Source: Iris pallida | Taxonomy: Eukaryota; Streptophyta; Magnoliopsida; Asparagales; Iridaceae | Reading direction: 5' to 3' | Assembly (NCBI GenBank): GCA_029216955.1 | Contig: JANAVB010003400.1 | Coordinates: forward strand, 17,687,451 to 17,751,450 | DNA length: 64,000 nt | Shown here: one piece after another, positions 14,412 to 27,436 of the stretch | Layout: each line of letters opens with the position of its first letter | How positions within the stretch are numbered: the stretch's first letter is position 1 | The notes under the pieces: model-generated | The model's database searches: none | Seen by the model: only the letters and a program-made list of their open reading frames with translations | Told to the model about the DNA's origin: nothing | Program-made: the position numbers and the translations under genes

Positions 14412-17400
14412 TGTCACGACCCGCACCCGGATATGCGGGTACGAATACGTAGACGACGCCCAGCCTACGCCGCAGTATCGGCGGTAGAACGCTGTCTAGT
14501 ACCCAATAAATATACGCTACGTCTAGAAGGCCTATAACTACAAATATACTCTAGTCACATCACAACAGCTAGGGATGATAAGACAAGAAAGATAACTAAA
14601 GCACAAGAACAACTAGAAACTACAATGATCATAAGACAAATAAATAAAGAAGGAACAACAAGACTAACTAAGGATAACTACCAGGCAACTCACATAGAAT
14701 AATAGTGAGATCCACCTCTGCTAGCAACATCATGAAGTCCACTAATGGTATAACAACTCCTAAAATATTATCAACGGTATCCTGTCAGGAAAATGAGCAA
14801 GTACAAACACTAACAGCAGTTCCATGTGAATTGACAAATTCTATAAGAGACAGTATAATGAACTACAAGACAAAGATATATGAAAACTTGGGAACCGTTC
14901 GGAAGCCGAGTTACAACCCTTAAACCAAACAAGGACCGGGATTGTAACTCTTCTCCCGAGCAGAACTTAGTCTCCAATCAAGGTACATCATAGAGGCATA
15001 TAAAACATGTGAGTAACTGAAATCATAGCATGGTGAGAAGTACTGTATGTAGAACAGAACATGATATATGATAAGATAAAGTAAATATAAAATGTGCCTT
15101 GAATTATTAGAGCGATATGTGATCGGCTTGGGATAAGTGACAGGACAGGCTATCCACTTGGCCCAGCAATCCGCGGTGACCTCAACGGAAAGTCATGCCG
15201 GCCAACCTGGATAACGAGCACAAGGCAAGAGGATCTCGCTACACCCTTCGTGAGGGAAGAGTGGCGCGAGCACATGAATAGTGACAGGGTGGCTTGGATC
15301 ACATAACCCCTAATAATTCCCCATCCCCGAATAGTATAATGGACCTGTACATGACACGTCATGACACGGGATTCCCTAAGAGGATAGCTACTCCCTCTCA
15401 GGAATCGGTGTCTATACAAGTACATGGAACAAGGCAGGAAATGTACATATATACCAAAAAAATCCAGGAACAACATCTCATGTCATGATCCAACATATAC
15501 TAGTCCGTGAACTGTCGTGACTGGAAATCAAGTAAGACACTACGACTGAATCGGATATAGCAGATATCAAGACAATGAAAACTATCAGTGAATGTACTCG
15601 CCTGCGGTCCTGAGCTGTCAAATGGGGTCGATGCTCAGAGTGATGCCACAGACCTAAAGATAAGATATATATAAGCTAATTAGGGTTCAACAGTGTTAGG
15701 CTTGTTTCTATAGTATAAGCTACGCAATCTAGGTCATACTCAGTCAACTAAGTCAAACTAGGTCACACTGAGTCACACTAGGTCAAACTAGGTCACAGAA
15801 AGTCAAACCAAGTCAAACTAAGTCAAATTGGGTCAATGGTTGACTTACAGTTGACTTTTGGTCAACTGGTCAACTATGGTCAACTCTAGGTTAAACTAGG
15901 TCAAATGTTGACTCTACTTCGACGTTCAGTCGAAGCAGTCAACCATGGTCAAACAGGGTCAAGGCTAGTCTCTATAAACATCTACAGGGTCAACCCATTC
16001 AATTTCAGTGATTGTGAAATCACCGGAATTGATGGAACTCAAAATACCACAAAAGGAGAATGATTATAATAATAGAATAAAAATCTACAGATGTTGTCGG
16101 ATGATAAAACTAACATCACCAACGTGTCCAGAATGGTCAAATCAGCTAGGATAGCCTGTCCAAAAGTCCAATTTGGACACAGGGACAAAACGGTAATTTC
16201 GGGCCAAAATGATGTCCGCCGTTGGACACAGTTTGCACCGAAAAACGTGCCAAAATATAAGTGCACAAAACCTAACAAATTATATGTCCACGAATCCAGA
16301 ATGACGATACGAACCCAACGGTATATCCAGAATTGGATTTCGTTGACCCGATCTCAAATTGGTCCGTTGACCAGGACATTGGAAACCGATTTGCACGGAA
16401 AAGCGTGTCGGAGCCAATGTCCTCAAAACTCAGCAAATTATATGTCAACAAGTCCAGAATGACGATACGAACTCAACGGTATATCCGAAATTGGATTCCG
16501 ATGAGCCGAACTCAAAATGACCCGTTGACCCAGAAAGTGGGACCCGCTTTGCACCGAAATGCGTGCCAGGGCCCACGTTCTCCAAATCAAGCAAACTTTA
16601 TATGAAAACATGCCAGAACGACGCCACGAGTCTACTGGTGGTGTTAGAAATTGAATCCGGAGTCCCGGGTTCAAAAATGGAATTTAACAAGTGCAACACT
16701 AAGAATTCGAACGACCAACTTTGGCGTCGAATTCGACCGACCAAACAAGCTCAAACTGAAATGAAATCTAAAGGGGGCAGGAAGAGGGTTATACCAGCTT
16801 CGCACAGGAACTGGTAGCACGCAAAACGAAGCTGCAACGACGAAGATACGAACCCGCGAAGTTGGCATCGCAAAACTGTCCAAAAATAGTACAATTTAAA
16901 ACGTCAACTTGGTGGCCGATTTTGATGTATCAAACGACGAAATTAACGGTTCAAACTTGAAAGAGGTGAAGAGGGATATACCGAGATTGAGACGGAGCAA
17001 GGAGTTCGCCAATCCAACGGTCGGATCTCCCAGAAAACACGCGCGAAGTTGCTGCGACGAGGCGCCAATTCTGGACTTCGCGCGCGCGCGTCGACGGAAT
17101 TTCGTGAAAATGCACGAATCGCCTCGACGGCGCGTCCCGGAGGACGGTGGCCGTCACTGGATGGTGCGCCTGGGTGCGCCCGGCCATAGGGGGCCCGCTG
17201 GCGTGGGGGCGGCCGGCCATGCGGCGGCGCACGGCGGCGGCGCGGCGCACGGTGGGCCGTAGCTGCTGCTGCGCCTTGTGCTGCTGCTGTCGCAGCTGCT
17301 GCTGCCTCGCTGCGGTGGCGCGCCGGCCACGTGGTGGCGCACGACGGAGGCGCGGCTGCGAGGCAGCGGGGCCGACGGGAAGAAAGGTGGAGGAGGAGGA

Positions 17401-18643
17401 GGAGGAGGAGTAAGGGTGGCGGAGGTGGTGGTGGTTGTGATATGTGAAGGTGGTGATGGGGTTGATCGTGAGGAGGAGGAGGAGATGAAGAAGAACATGA
17501 AGAAGAAGAGGAGATGGAGAGATGGAGAAGGTGAGGGTGGTTGTCGGCCATGGGGGAGGAAGCTACTGTCGGCTAGGGGAGAGAGAGAGATGTGAGTGTG
17601 TGTTAATGAGAGAGAGTTGTATGTGTGCATATATATATATTATATAGAAAGTGAGGGAGTGAGAAATAGAGAGAGAGAGAGATATTTAGAGAGAAGGGGG
17701 TGAGGGGTGTTCGTGTGCAGCAGGGGGGGGAGTTGCTCGTGATGGGGAGTGGGGAGGTGGTGTGTAGGTGTTAAGAGAGGGAAGGAGAGAGAGTGAGGTG
17801 ATGGATGAGAGGAGAGAGAGATAGATATTTAGAGAGAGGGGGAGATATTTAGAGAGAGAAAATGGAGAGAGGGGTGAGCTGGTGATGGGGGTGTGTGTGT
17901 GCTTGGGTGAGGAGAGAGAGTGTGAGTGTATATACATATGTATATTTATACACATATACATATATACATATATAATATACAAGGGATAAAATGAGATTAA
18001 ATAAGCAGAGAGAGAGAGATAATAATGTAAAATAAAATAATTATATTTTCGAGTAGGCAAAAATGGAAAAACACCAGTGGGGTGTATGGACAGTCATGAC
18101 AGGGCCCAAACTAAACTGGGTTGGGCGTTGGGCCAAGTTTGGACAAAGTCGAAGCCAAGATTTAATTAATTTATAAATTAAACCAATTAAAATTATGGAT
18201 GGAATTGGAGCACAAGGGAGATCAGATCGGTGGCACGCAAGTGGCACGTGCACAGTAGGCTCAAAACAGGCCAGGGCCATAAATTGGATCGTCTGGATTG
18301 GACTGATGTCGGGCCCGGAAATTAAGTTTGGAAATTAAATCACGAATTACGGCAGACGATAAATTGGTCTAAATTGACCCGAAGTTGCGCGAATCAAATG
18401 GAGCACAAGGGAACAAGTTCGAGTGGGACACGAAATATCACTGTGAAGATAATCTCGTCTACTACAAACTCCAAGAAGGAAGTTTCCAGAGACTGGCATC
18501 CCTGATGCTCTAGAAATCCAAGTCACGGTAAAGAGCATTAAATCAAAATTAATCAAATCGAAATTAATTATATAGAAATGAATTATTGAAAATAATTCAT
18601 TAGAAAATTCGAAAAATAATTCAGGAAATTCAGGGGGCTTACA
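14412..18643 (-). repeat. E2 3' LTR (left copy)
   Basis: Near-identical to 21262-25494. It includes a GTCAA-rich block (15738-15965; TTGACY on the minus strand), the block matching CAGGCGAGTACATTC (15590-15604, minus), a CpG-rich block (about 17040-17380), (GGA)n at about 17390-17410 and GA-rich DNA (17480-17930). Open frames such as 16943-17551 and 17154-17630 are low-complexity and are not counted as genes. Confidence 0.95.
15738..15965 (-). promoter_or_regulatory. Dense TTGACY cluster in E2 3' LTR
   Basis: About twenty AGTCAA/GGTCAA words (TTGACT/TTGACC on the minus strand) lie within about 230 bases, repeated in the other LTR at 22588-22815. The block could be a degenerate short tandem repeat, a WRKY-binding array, or both. 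Confidence 0.5.
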
Positions 18644-18680
18644 TACTACCCACCTTATAAAAAATTTCGTCCTCGAAATT
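18644..18680 (-). other. E2 polypurine tract and pre-PPT hairpin
   Basis: Read on the minus strand, AATTTCGAGGACGAAATT (perfect AATTTCG/CGAAATT stem, AGGA loop) is followed by TTTTATAAGGTGGGTAGTA and then the LTR start at 18643. This fixes the orientation of E2. Confidence 0.85.
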
Positions 18681-21261
18681 AAAGGTTGGTAGTGGGGTTA
18701 AAACAAGATAGAAAGTTTTAGGCAAAACTTAGGCACGATCATAGAATGACAAGTTTGCACGATTAAGATAATCAATTCACAATTATTCAGGCACGATGAA
18801 AATTTTTCCGTACGATAGAATCAAAATATGAACAGAATCATATAGGCACGATTAAGCACAAGGAAATTTCAGATACAATCAGAAAATCAAATCAAAGTCG
18901 AAAAGAGTATAGGCACGAGTGTTTCAAAATCTAAACATGCTCAAAATCAGAAGGCAATACACGAGGGTTAATAGCATTGGAATCCAACCATGATAAAGAA
19001 ATTTGTCTCAACACGATCCAAGTTGATCAACTTTTGAGTAAATCAGAATTTGGGCAAGATGGAGTATAAGATCAACGGAATCTGGGCACGAGCGTCCAAG
19101 GATGGAAATTCAAGTTAGGATTGAATTTAACTCAATTGAGTACGACCCAGGATACGGGTACGAATAGAAGAGATGATCAAAGTTGTTCGGTCGCGGTCAA
19201 GAAAATTACGATTTAACGATATTGAAAACTCAAGGGATGATTCAGAGATATGGAATAAGTCAAATTTCTCTTTAGTAGAAAATCAAAAGACAAGGTTTCA
19301 TAGGGAAGCCAAGTTACTCATCTCTGTCTGATACTATCAAGTTTATCTGGTCATCATTGGCCAATCACACCTTTAATCTCATAAGTCCCATATAAAAACC
19401 AATCTTATACAACTACTTCCAGAATTACCCATCCGTCATGAAGATTGGACATTGTCATGATACCATAGGCCAGATCCTAAATTCCAAAATCCTAATCAAG
19501 AAGTACACTCTTCACTAGAACTCCACACTATCCACTTAATCATCCTTAAATCCGAATTCTTCCACCTTGTCCTATATTGATCTGAAACCTCTAAATCAAG
19601 TTTATAATATCCTTAAACTTGTTCAAATCACTCTCATGGTGTTATTCAATCTAATACCACTAGGCCTTACAAAACTTATTCTTCCACTACCAATCAACCT
19701 TCATATTTTCTTCATCATACACTTTCAATTATCAACCATCTCAATTAATAAATTATATTCACAAAATCTCTTCTCCCCCTTTTTTTTGGACTCAAAACCC
19801 TTGTGTTCTCTATCCTCTTACCAATGCCTTGTCCAGTTTCTAGACTATATCCATGAAATATGAATTTTTATACCATTAATGTATATCCTATTGTCCTTCT
19901 TATTTGAAATCCTTGAACTTGCTTTCCAAGTAATTCATCCTTGAATACCCTAGTAACCCATTTCTAAACTGATTATATTGACCCCTTAATTTCAGTTCCA
20001 ACCTCAATCATACTCCTATCTCAAATTTCTACACTAGATCCAACATTCCATATTTCTACCAAGATACCACATGATAATAAATCCGCCTTCCGAACGAGAT
20101 GATTTACGATACTTCCTTAACATTTCCAAGGTGAAAAGAAACAAAATTTTAAATGACTTCACAGTGCAGTTGACAGGAATGGATAAAAGACAGGTGATTG
20201 GTGAAATCAAGACATAATTAATCAGGATTGTTGAAGTAATAACAAGATGAGAAAACCATCATATGATGAGAAGACAAATGACGGAACAAGAAATAATGGT
20301 AGGGATTATCCTTGATCAATAGGTAAAAGAAGTGAATCAACTTAAGATATGACCTGATAACCATACACGTCTATCCAAAATCATGTTGTCAGAATTTACG
20401 CCACGTCAGTAAACATAGCTGCAATAAACGATAGAGTCCATAACTAAGGTATACACCCTAAAATCATGTCATCTAGATTCCTTACCGCGCCAACCGGTAT
20501 GGCTGCAAGAGAATCTAAATGCCATAACCAGGATAGTATATCCAAAATTAGGCTCCATGCCCTTGTCAGGCTAGCTAATATGACTGCGATAAATTCTAAA
20601 CTCCATAAATAAAGTAGACATTTATCGTTCTCATCGTCCTCATAAAATATGTTTATCAGAATATCTTAACTCAATCCAGAGAAACTTATCTTCAAACAGA
20701 ATCAACATCGAAATCAACAACGAAATATTAAGATTCAAAATTTCAACAACGAATCAAGGATAAGTAGATGGAAACTAGCAGAAACAGATCCCGAGGTAGA
20801 GTTTAGAAGAAAATTCTCAGGAGAAGTCCCAAAGGTACTATCTAGGTCAAGATAAAGGAAATCATTAGAATATAATCTAAAACAATCTCAACCTGATATG
20901 AGACTGGTGAATCATATTCTCGTCTCAACCTAGGAGATATATAAGTTCAACTTATACCTTCCCTCTGGGGTCCACAAACTCATTCCAAGAAGAATAAAGT
21001 TGATAACGGACAGATGTTTCAGAAATCAGGACGGACAGAACAAATGGGAAAAGTTTCGAAAAGTTCGAAATAAGATTTCCAGGGGTCATCCCTGGAATCT
21101 ACCAAGAGTTCCTAATATGTGACTGAGTACCAAATCCTAAAATATGCCATGACTCAATCTTAATCCTAGGGCAGGCTCGCAGTAGTACAGAAAAGCTCAA
21201 GTACTACCACGACTTCGCATTAATTGCAAAGACTGACCTGCATGGGCCACCACTAAAAACG
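18644..21261 (-). mobile_element. E2 internal region without recognisable genes
   Basis: This is 2.6 kb of AT-rich DNA between PPT and post-LTR primer region. I see no gag, protease, RT, integrase or chromodomain motif in any frame. The longest frame (19567-19863) is AT-driven and Leu/Ile-rich. The minus-strand 5' end begins with the same CGTTTTTAGTGGTGGCCCAT sequence as E1. Such large non-coding interiors with full cis-signals define LARD-type elements. Confidence 0.85.
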
Positions 21262-24200
21262 TGTCACGACCCGCACCCGGATATGCGGGTACGAATACGT
21301 AGACGACGCCCAGCCTACGCCGCAGTATCAGCGGTAGAACGCTGTCTAGTACCCAATAAATATACGCTACGTCTAGAAGGCCTATAACTACAAATATACT
21401 CTAGTCACATCACAACAGCTAGGGATGATAAGACAAGAAAGATAACTAAAGCACAAGAACAACTAGAAACTACAATGATCATAAGACAAATAAATAAAGA
21501 AGGAACAACAAGACTAACTAAGGATAACTACCAGGCAACTCACATAGAATAATAGTGAGATCCACCTCTGCTAGCAACATCATGAAGTCCACTAATGGTA
21601 TAACAACTCCTAAAATATTATCAACGGTATCCTGTCAGGAAAATGAGCAAGTACAAACACTAACAGCAGTTCCATGTGAATTGACAAATTCTATAAGAGA
21701 CAGTATAATGAACTACAAGACAAAGATATATGAAAACTTGGGAACCGTTCGGAAGCCGAGTTACAACCCTTAAACCAAACAAGGACCGGGGTTGTAACTC
21801 TTCTCCCGAGCAGAACTTAGTCTCCAATCAAGGTACATCATAGAGGCATATAAAACATGTGAGTAACTGAAATCATAGCATGGTGAGAAGTACTGTATGT
21901 AGAACAGAACATGATATATGATAAGATAAAGTAAATATAAAATGTGCCTTGAATTATTAGAGCGATATGTGATCGGCTTGGGATAAGTGACAGGACAGAC
22001 TATCCACTTGGCCCGGCAATCCGCGGTGACCTCAACGAAAAGTCATGCCGGCCAACCTGGATAACGAGCACAAGGCAAGAGGATCTCGCTACACCCTTCG
22101 TGAGGGAAGAGTGGCGCGAGCACATGAATAGTGACAGGGTGGCTTGGATCACATAACCCCTAATAATTCCCCATCCCCGAATAGTATAATGGACCTGGAC
22201 ATGACACGTCATGACACGGGATTCCCTAAGAGGATAGCTACTCCCTCTCAGGAATCGGTGTCTATACAAGTACATGGAACAAGGCAGGAAATGTACATAT
22301 ATACCAAAAAAATCCAGGAACAACATCTCATGTCATGATCCAACATATACTAGTCCGTGAACTGTCGTGACTGGAAATCAAGTAAGACACTACGACTGAA
22401 TCGGATATAGCAGATATCAAGACAATGAAAACTATCAGTGAATGTACTCGCCTGCGGTCCTGAGCTGTCAAATGGGGTCGATGCTCAGAGTGATGCCACA
22501 GACCTAAAGATAAGATATATATAAGCTAATTAGGGTTCAACAGTGTTAGGCTTGTTTCTATAGTATAAGCTACGCAATCTTGGTCATACTCAGTCAACTA
22601 AGTCAAACTAGGTCACACTGAGTCACACTAGGTCAAACTAGGTCACAGAAAGTCAAACCAAGTCAAACTAAGTCAAATTGGGTCAATGGTTGACTTACAG
22701 TTGACTTTTGGTCAACTGGTCAACTATGGTCAACTCTAGGTTAAACTAGGTCAAATGTTGACTCTACTTCGACGTTCAGTCGAAGCAGTCAACCATGGTC
22801 AAACAGGATCAAGGCTAGTCTCTATAAACATCTACAGGGTCAACCCATTCAATTTCAGTGATTGTGAAATCACCGGAATTGATGGAACTCAAAATACCAC
22901 AAAAGGAGAATGATTATAATAATAGAATAAAAACCTACAGATGTTGTCGGATGATAAAACTAACATCACCAACGTGTCCAGAATGGTCAAATCAGCTAGG
23001 ATAGCCTGGCCAAAAGTCTAATTTGGACACAGGGGCAAAACGGTAATTTTGGGCCAAAATGATGTCTGCCGTTGGACACACTTTGCACCGAAAAACGTGC
23101 CAAAATATAAGTGCACAAAACCTAACAAATTATATGTCCACGAATCCAGAATGACGATACGAACCCAACGGTATATCCAGAATTGGATTTCGTTGACCCG
23201 ATCTCAAATTGGTCCGTTGACCAGGACATTAGAAACCGATTTGCACGGAAAAGCGTGTCGGAGCCAATGTCCTCAAAACTCAGCAAATTATATGTCAACA
23301 AGTCCAGAATGACGATACGAACTCAACGGTATATCCGAAATTGGATTCCGATGAGCCGAACTCAAAATGACCCGTTGACCCAGAAAGTGGGACCCGCTTT
23401 GCACCAAAATGCGTGCCAGGGCCCACGTTCTCCAAATCAAGCAAAGTTTATATGAAAACATGCCAGAACGACGCCACGAGTCTACTGGTGGTGTCAGAAA
23501 TTGAATCCGGAGTCCCGGGTTCAAAAATGGAATTTAACAAGTGCAACACTAAGAATTCGAACGACCAACTTTGGCGTCGAATTCGACCGACCAAACAAGC
23601 TCAAACTGAAATGAAATATAAAGGGGGCAGGAAGAGGGTTATACCAGCTTCGCACAGGAACTGGTAGCACGCAAAACGAAGCTGCGACGACGAAGATACG
23701 AACCCGCGAAGTTGGCATCGCAAAACTGTCCAAAAATAGTACAATTTAAAACGTCAACTTGGTGGCCGATTTTGATGTATCAAACGACGAAATTAACGGT
23801 TCAAACTTGAAAGAGGTGAAGAGGGATATACCGAGATTGAGACGGAGCAAGGAGTTCGCCAATCCAACGGTCGGATCTCCCAGAAAACACGCGCGAAGTT
23901 GCTGCGACGAGGCGCCAATTCTGGACTTCGCGCGCGCGCGTCGACGGAATTTCGTGAAAATGCACGAATCGCCTCGACGGCGCGTCCCGGAGGACGGTGG
24001 CCGTCACTGGATGGTGCGCCTGGGTGCTCCCGGCCATAGGGCGCCCGCTGGCGTGGGGGCGGCCGGCCATGCGGCGGCGCACGGCGGCGGCGCGGCGCAT
24101 GGTGGGCCGTAGCTGCTGCTGCGCCTTGTGCTGCTGCTGTCGCAGCTGCTGCTGCCTCGCTGCGGTGGCGCGCCGGCCACGTGGTGGCGCACGACGGAGG

Positions 24201-25494
24201 CGCGGCTGCGAGGCAGCGGGGCCGACGGGAAGAAAGGTGGAGGAGGAGGAGGAGGAGGAGTAAGGGTGGCGGAGGTGGTGGTGGTTGTGATATGTGAAGG
24301 TGGTGATGGGGTTGATCGTGAGGAGGAGGAGGAGATGAAGAAGAACATGAAGAAGAAGAGGAGATGGAGAGATGGAGAAGGTGAGGGTGGTTGTCGGCCA
24401 TGGGGGAGGAAGCTACTGTCGGCTAGGGGAGAGAGAGAGATGTGAGTGTGTGTTAATGAGAGAGAGTTGTATGTGTGCATATATATATATTATATATAGA
24501 AAGTGAGGGAGTGAGAAATAGAGAGAGAGAGAGATATTTAGAGAGAAGGGGGTGAGGGGTGTTCGTGTGCAGCAGGGGGGGGAGTTGCTCGTGATGGGGA
24601 GTGGGGAGGTGGTGTGTAGGTGTTAAGAGAGGGAAGGAGAGAGAGTGAGGTGATGGGTGAGAGGAGAGAGAGATAGATATTTAGAGAGGGGGGGAGATAT
24701 TTAGAGAGAGAAAATGGAGAGAGGGGTGAGCTGGTGATGGGGGTGTGTGTGTGCTTGGGTGAGGAGAGAGAGTGTGAGTGTATATACATATGTATATTTA
24801 TACACATATACATATATACATATATAATATACAAGGGATAAAATGAGATTAAATAAGCAGAGAGAGAGAGATAATAATATAAAATAAAATAATTATATTT
24901 TCGAGCAGGCAAAAATGGGAAAACACCAGTGGGGTGTATGGACAGTCATGACAGGGCCCACACTAAACTGGGTTGGGCGTTGGGCCAAGTTTGGACAAAG
25001 TCGAAGCCAAGATTTAATTAATTTATAAATTAAACCAATTAAAATTATGGATGGAATTGGAGCACAAGGGAGATCAGATCGGTGGCACGCAAGTGGCACG
25101 TGCACAGTAGGCTCAAAACAGGCCAGGGCCATAAATTGGATCGTCTGGATTGGACTGATGTCGGGCCCGGAAATTAAGTTGGAAATTAAATCACGAATTA
25201 CGGCAGACGATAAATTGGTCTAAATTGACCCGAAGTTGCGCGAATCAAATGGAGCACAAGGGAACAAGTTCGAGTGGGACACAAAATATCACTGTGAAGA
25301 TAATCTCGTCTACTACAAACTCCAAGAAGAAAGTTTCCAGAGACTGGCATCCCTGATGCTCTACAAATCCAAGTCACGGTAAAGAGCATTAAATCAAAAT
25401 TAATCAAATCGAAATTAATTATATAGAAATGAATTATTGAAAATAATTCATTAGAAAATTCGAAAAATAATTCGGGAAATTCAGGGGGCTTACA
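21262..25494 (-). repeat. E2 5' LTR (right copy)
   Basis: Partner of 14412-18643. It differs by single-base changes such as those near 21330, 21791, 21999 and 22198 and small indels in the TA and GA runs. The first base of the LTR (minus strand) is 25494, next to TSD TGACT. Confidence 0.95.
22588..22815 (-). promoter_or_regulatory. Dense TTGACY cluster in E2 5' LTR
   Basis: This is the copy of the 15738-15965 cluster in the transcription-driving LTR. Only two base changes from the other copy were noticed. Confidence 0.5.
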
Positions 25495-25499
25495 TGACT

Positions 25500-25976
25500 G
25501 GACATGTTGAAAATTTTACAGAGAATGATGAGGCTCTGGTGTCTTCCCATTATGGTGCAGCCTTAGACAACACTTGTGACTTGGACCCACTTGAAGTAGA
25601 GGATCTACCACCAGTGGTTTAGACTGCTAGCTTAGACTCTTATCTTGTCTTTCTCATTGATACATTATTGTATATATACTGGGAGTTTATTTTATCTGAT
25701 GTTTTTGGAGATGTTATCTTAGACACTTAGACTTCTATCTGATTGTATCTCTGTGGATTCATTTCGTTCCATATCTATCTATCTCTTTATCGTATTCTAC
25801 CTTAGATGTGATTGAGACTGTATTACTATGTCACCTCCATTCATAGTGTATATACTGTACAGGTACCTTTATATTGTTAGATGATTGACCTAGGACAGCG
25901 TTCTACCGCCGACACTGCGGCGTAGGCTGGGTGCTGTTATGTACTCGTACCCTCACGGTGGGTGCGGGTCGTGACA
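25500..25976 (+). repeat. E1 3' LTR, terminal part
   Basis: This continues the E1 LTR after E2 and matches 7002-7479 of the 5' LTR. It ends GGGTGCGGGTCGTGACA at 25976, followed by the right target-site duplication CATAG (25977-25981). Confidence 0.94.
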
Positions 25977-25981
25977 CATAG

Positions 25982-26368
25982 CCGACACATAGCTGCGCAT
26001 ACGCCCCGAGCATGTGCCCGCGCATGCACCCGAGCTAGCAACCACGCATGCAACACGAGCGCCATGCGACGATGCTGATGTGCTACGTGCAAAGTGCACC
26101 ATCAAAGCGCCACTTTGCACTCTTCGTCTGAGTCCGAGTCGCTAAGGCCCTACGGTGCTTAGATCCTATGGTTTCCCATAGAGAGTGACAAAACAATTAA
26201 TTGTTCTTTGTGACTTACACTTGATCCTCTAGAAAAATCAACCCACATGTTCCACCTTACCCCATGTGCATATTCCATCACAAACATAGCTTTATATTAT
26301 GATATACGCCATGGTGGTTTTCCAATACGGGACTAAAAGTTCCTAAAGTATAGAAAATTATACCAACA
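25982..26368 (-). mobile_element. C0: proximal part of Ty1/copia LTR (minus strand)
   Basis: On the minus strand the LTR starts TGTTGGTATAATTTTC at 26368, directly after a G-rich ATATATGGGTGAT run that would be the polypurine tract. It continues to 25982, where E1 interrupts, and resumes at 3016-2701. TGTTGG starts are typical of copia LTRs. The matching 5' LTR is not in the window. Confidence 0.65.
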
Positions 26369-27436
26369 ATCACCCATATATATCATAATATATGTTTGAG
26401 CGTCCCTCATAGTGACTGTCATCATGCATTAGGAGAGATGTCGCCTCCAACTTGAATTCTTCCGTATGGGTCAAACAATAGTACAATACAAGAATGGACT
26501 AAGCCTTGAGTTTTATACTATAGTTGTTACCCTTTACACTCACATAATGACATCAGCTGCATTTTTGGTTGCACATTAAAGGCCCTGTGCAAGCTTACCC
26601 TCAAGAGATGGCCTATATCTCTGTTCATACACTCTAGGTGAGTTCTGTTGTTAAGAATCTCCAGCATGAAGCCTTGCGCTTCCTTGCGGTGCTACGCCGC
26701 TATGACTTGGCCCAAGGTCGAGGCTTTACCCCCGATAAGGTACCTCATCGTGGAGTAACTCCACTGTAGCATGAGGTCACATGCCTCTGTTGTGCTGTAT
26801 TACTCAGCATGGAGCCTTGCGGTCCTTTGCAGTGCTACGCCGCTGTGACATAACCCGAAGCCGAGGCTTTACCCCATCAAGGTACGTCATCGTGGTGTCA
26901 CACCAATGTAGCATACTGTCACCGGCCCCTTTATAGTGCTACCTACAACTTTTCATTAATCATCATTAGGCTACCTGCCTATATGCGGTGCTACGACGCT
27001 GTGATATGGTCCGAAGTCGAGTCTTTATCCTATTAAAGTACCTCATGGTAGTGTCACCCCACTATAGCATGGAGTACTATGCTTATTTATAGTGATGAGC
27101 TACCCGTGCTTCCTATCAAGCATGCCGGACATACACGATGCTCGAGAACTTATTAAGACGTCTCAGCCATCCTCCCGCATGACTTGTTATATTTAACGAA
27201 CAAATAGTAAACCATAATGGCTTCGGGTATGTATCCCATACTATCCAAATCGACTACCTATTGTACCTAATATTTTTCCAGTCAATGGTCCCCCTTCTAA
27301 CCAAAAGCTTGATGCCTAGTAGATTTCTCTTTGAACTAATATCATAAAACTTTATTGTAGGATTCCAGAGACATAATATCAGAGGTCCGTCAAGCCCATT
27401 TTAATGTTGAGTCCACGACTAGCTGGCGCATAAGGC
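26369..27436 (-). mobile_element. C0: non-coding 3' interior between copia pol end and LTR
   Basis: The DNA lies between the RNase H remnant (about 27437-27800) and the LTR start (26368) on the minus strand. It is non-coding and contains a degenerate three-unit tandem repeat (26660-27075). Its style is that of plant copia elements with a long untranslated stretch before the 3' LTR. The family (SIRE-like or other) is not settled. Confidence 0.5.
26660..27075. repeat. Degenerate tandem repeat, about 150-bp unit, three copies
   Basis: The word GCGGTGCTACGCCGCT (or a one-base variant) recurs near 26684, 26837 and 26987. Each copy is followed by a GTCGAGGCTTTACCCC-like stretch, a GTACCTCATCGTGG-like stretch and a CACTGTAGCAT-like stretch. 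The period is about 151-153 bases and the third unit is the most decayed. Confidence 0.8.

Larger units (their letters stand above)
14412..25494 (-). mobile_element. E2: LARD-type LTR retrotransposon nested in E1 3' LTR
   Basis: On the minus strand the LTRs read TGTAAGCCCCC...GGGTCGTGACA. They occupy 14412-18643 (3' LTR) and 21262-25494 (5' LTR), 4232 and 4233 bp. The 5-bp target-site duplication TGACT lies at 14407-14411 and 25495-25499, and removing E2 restores the E1 LTR exactly. The 2.6 kb interior has no gag or pol. About two dozen mismatches were counted in the first 2.9 kb of the LTR pair (about 1%), making this the youngest datable insertion here. It shares its LTR 3' end, post-LTR sequence and pre-PPT hairpin with E1, so it belongs to the same broad group. 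Confidence 0.95.

Noticed and set aside
14705..14923. 72-codon frame identical at 21555-21773
   Set aside because: The identity is due to the E2 LTR pair; it is antisense to the element and resembles no family.
16943..17630. Long minus-strand open frames (202 and 158 codons) in the E2 LTR, repeated at 23793-24480
   Set aside because: Ser/Pro/His/Ala-rich low-complexity frames over GC- and GA-rich LTR DNA, open in several frames at once and without any domain.
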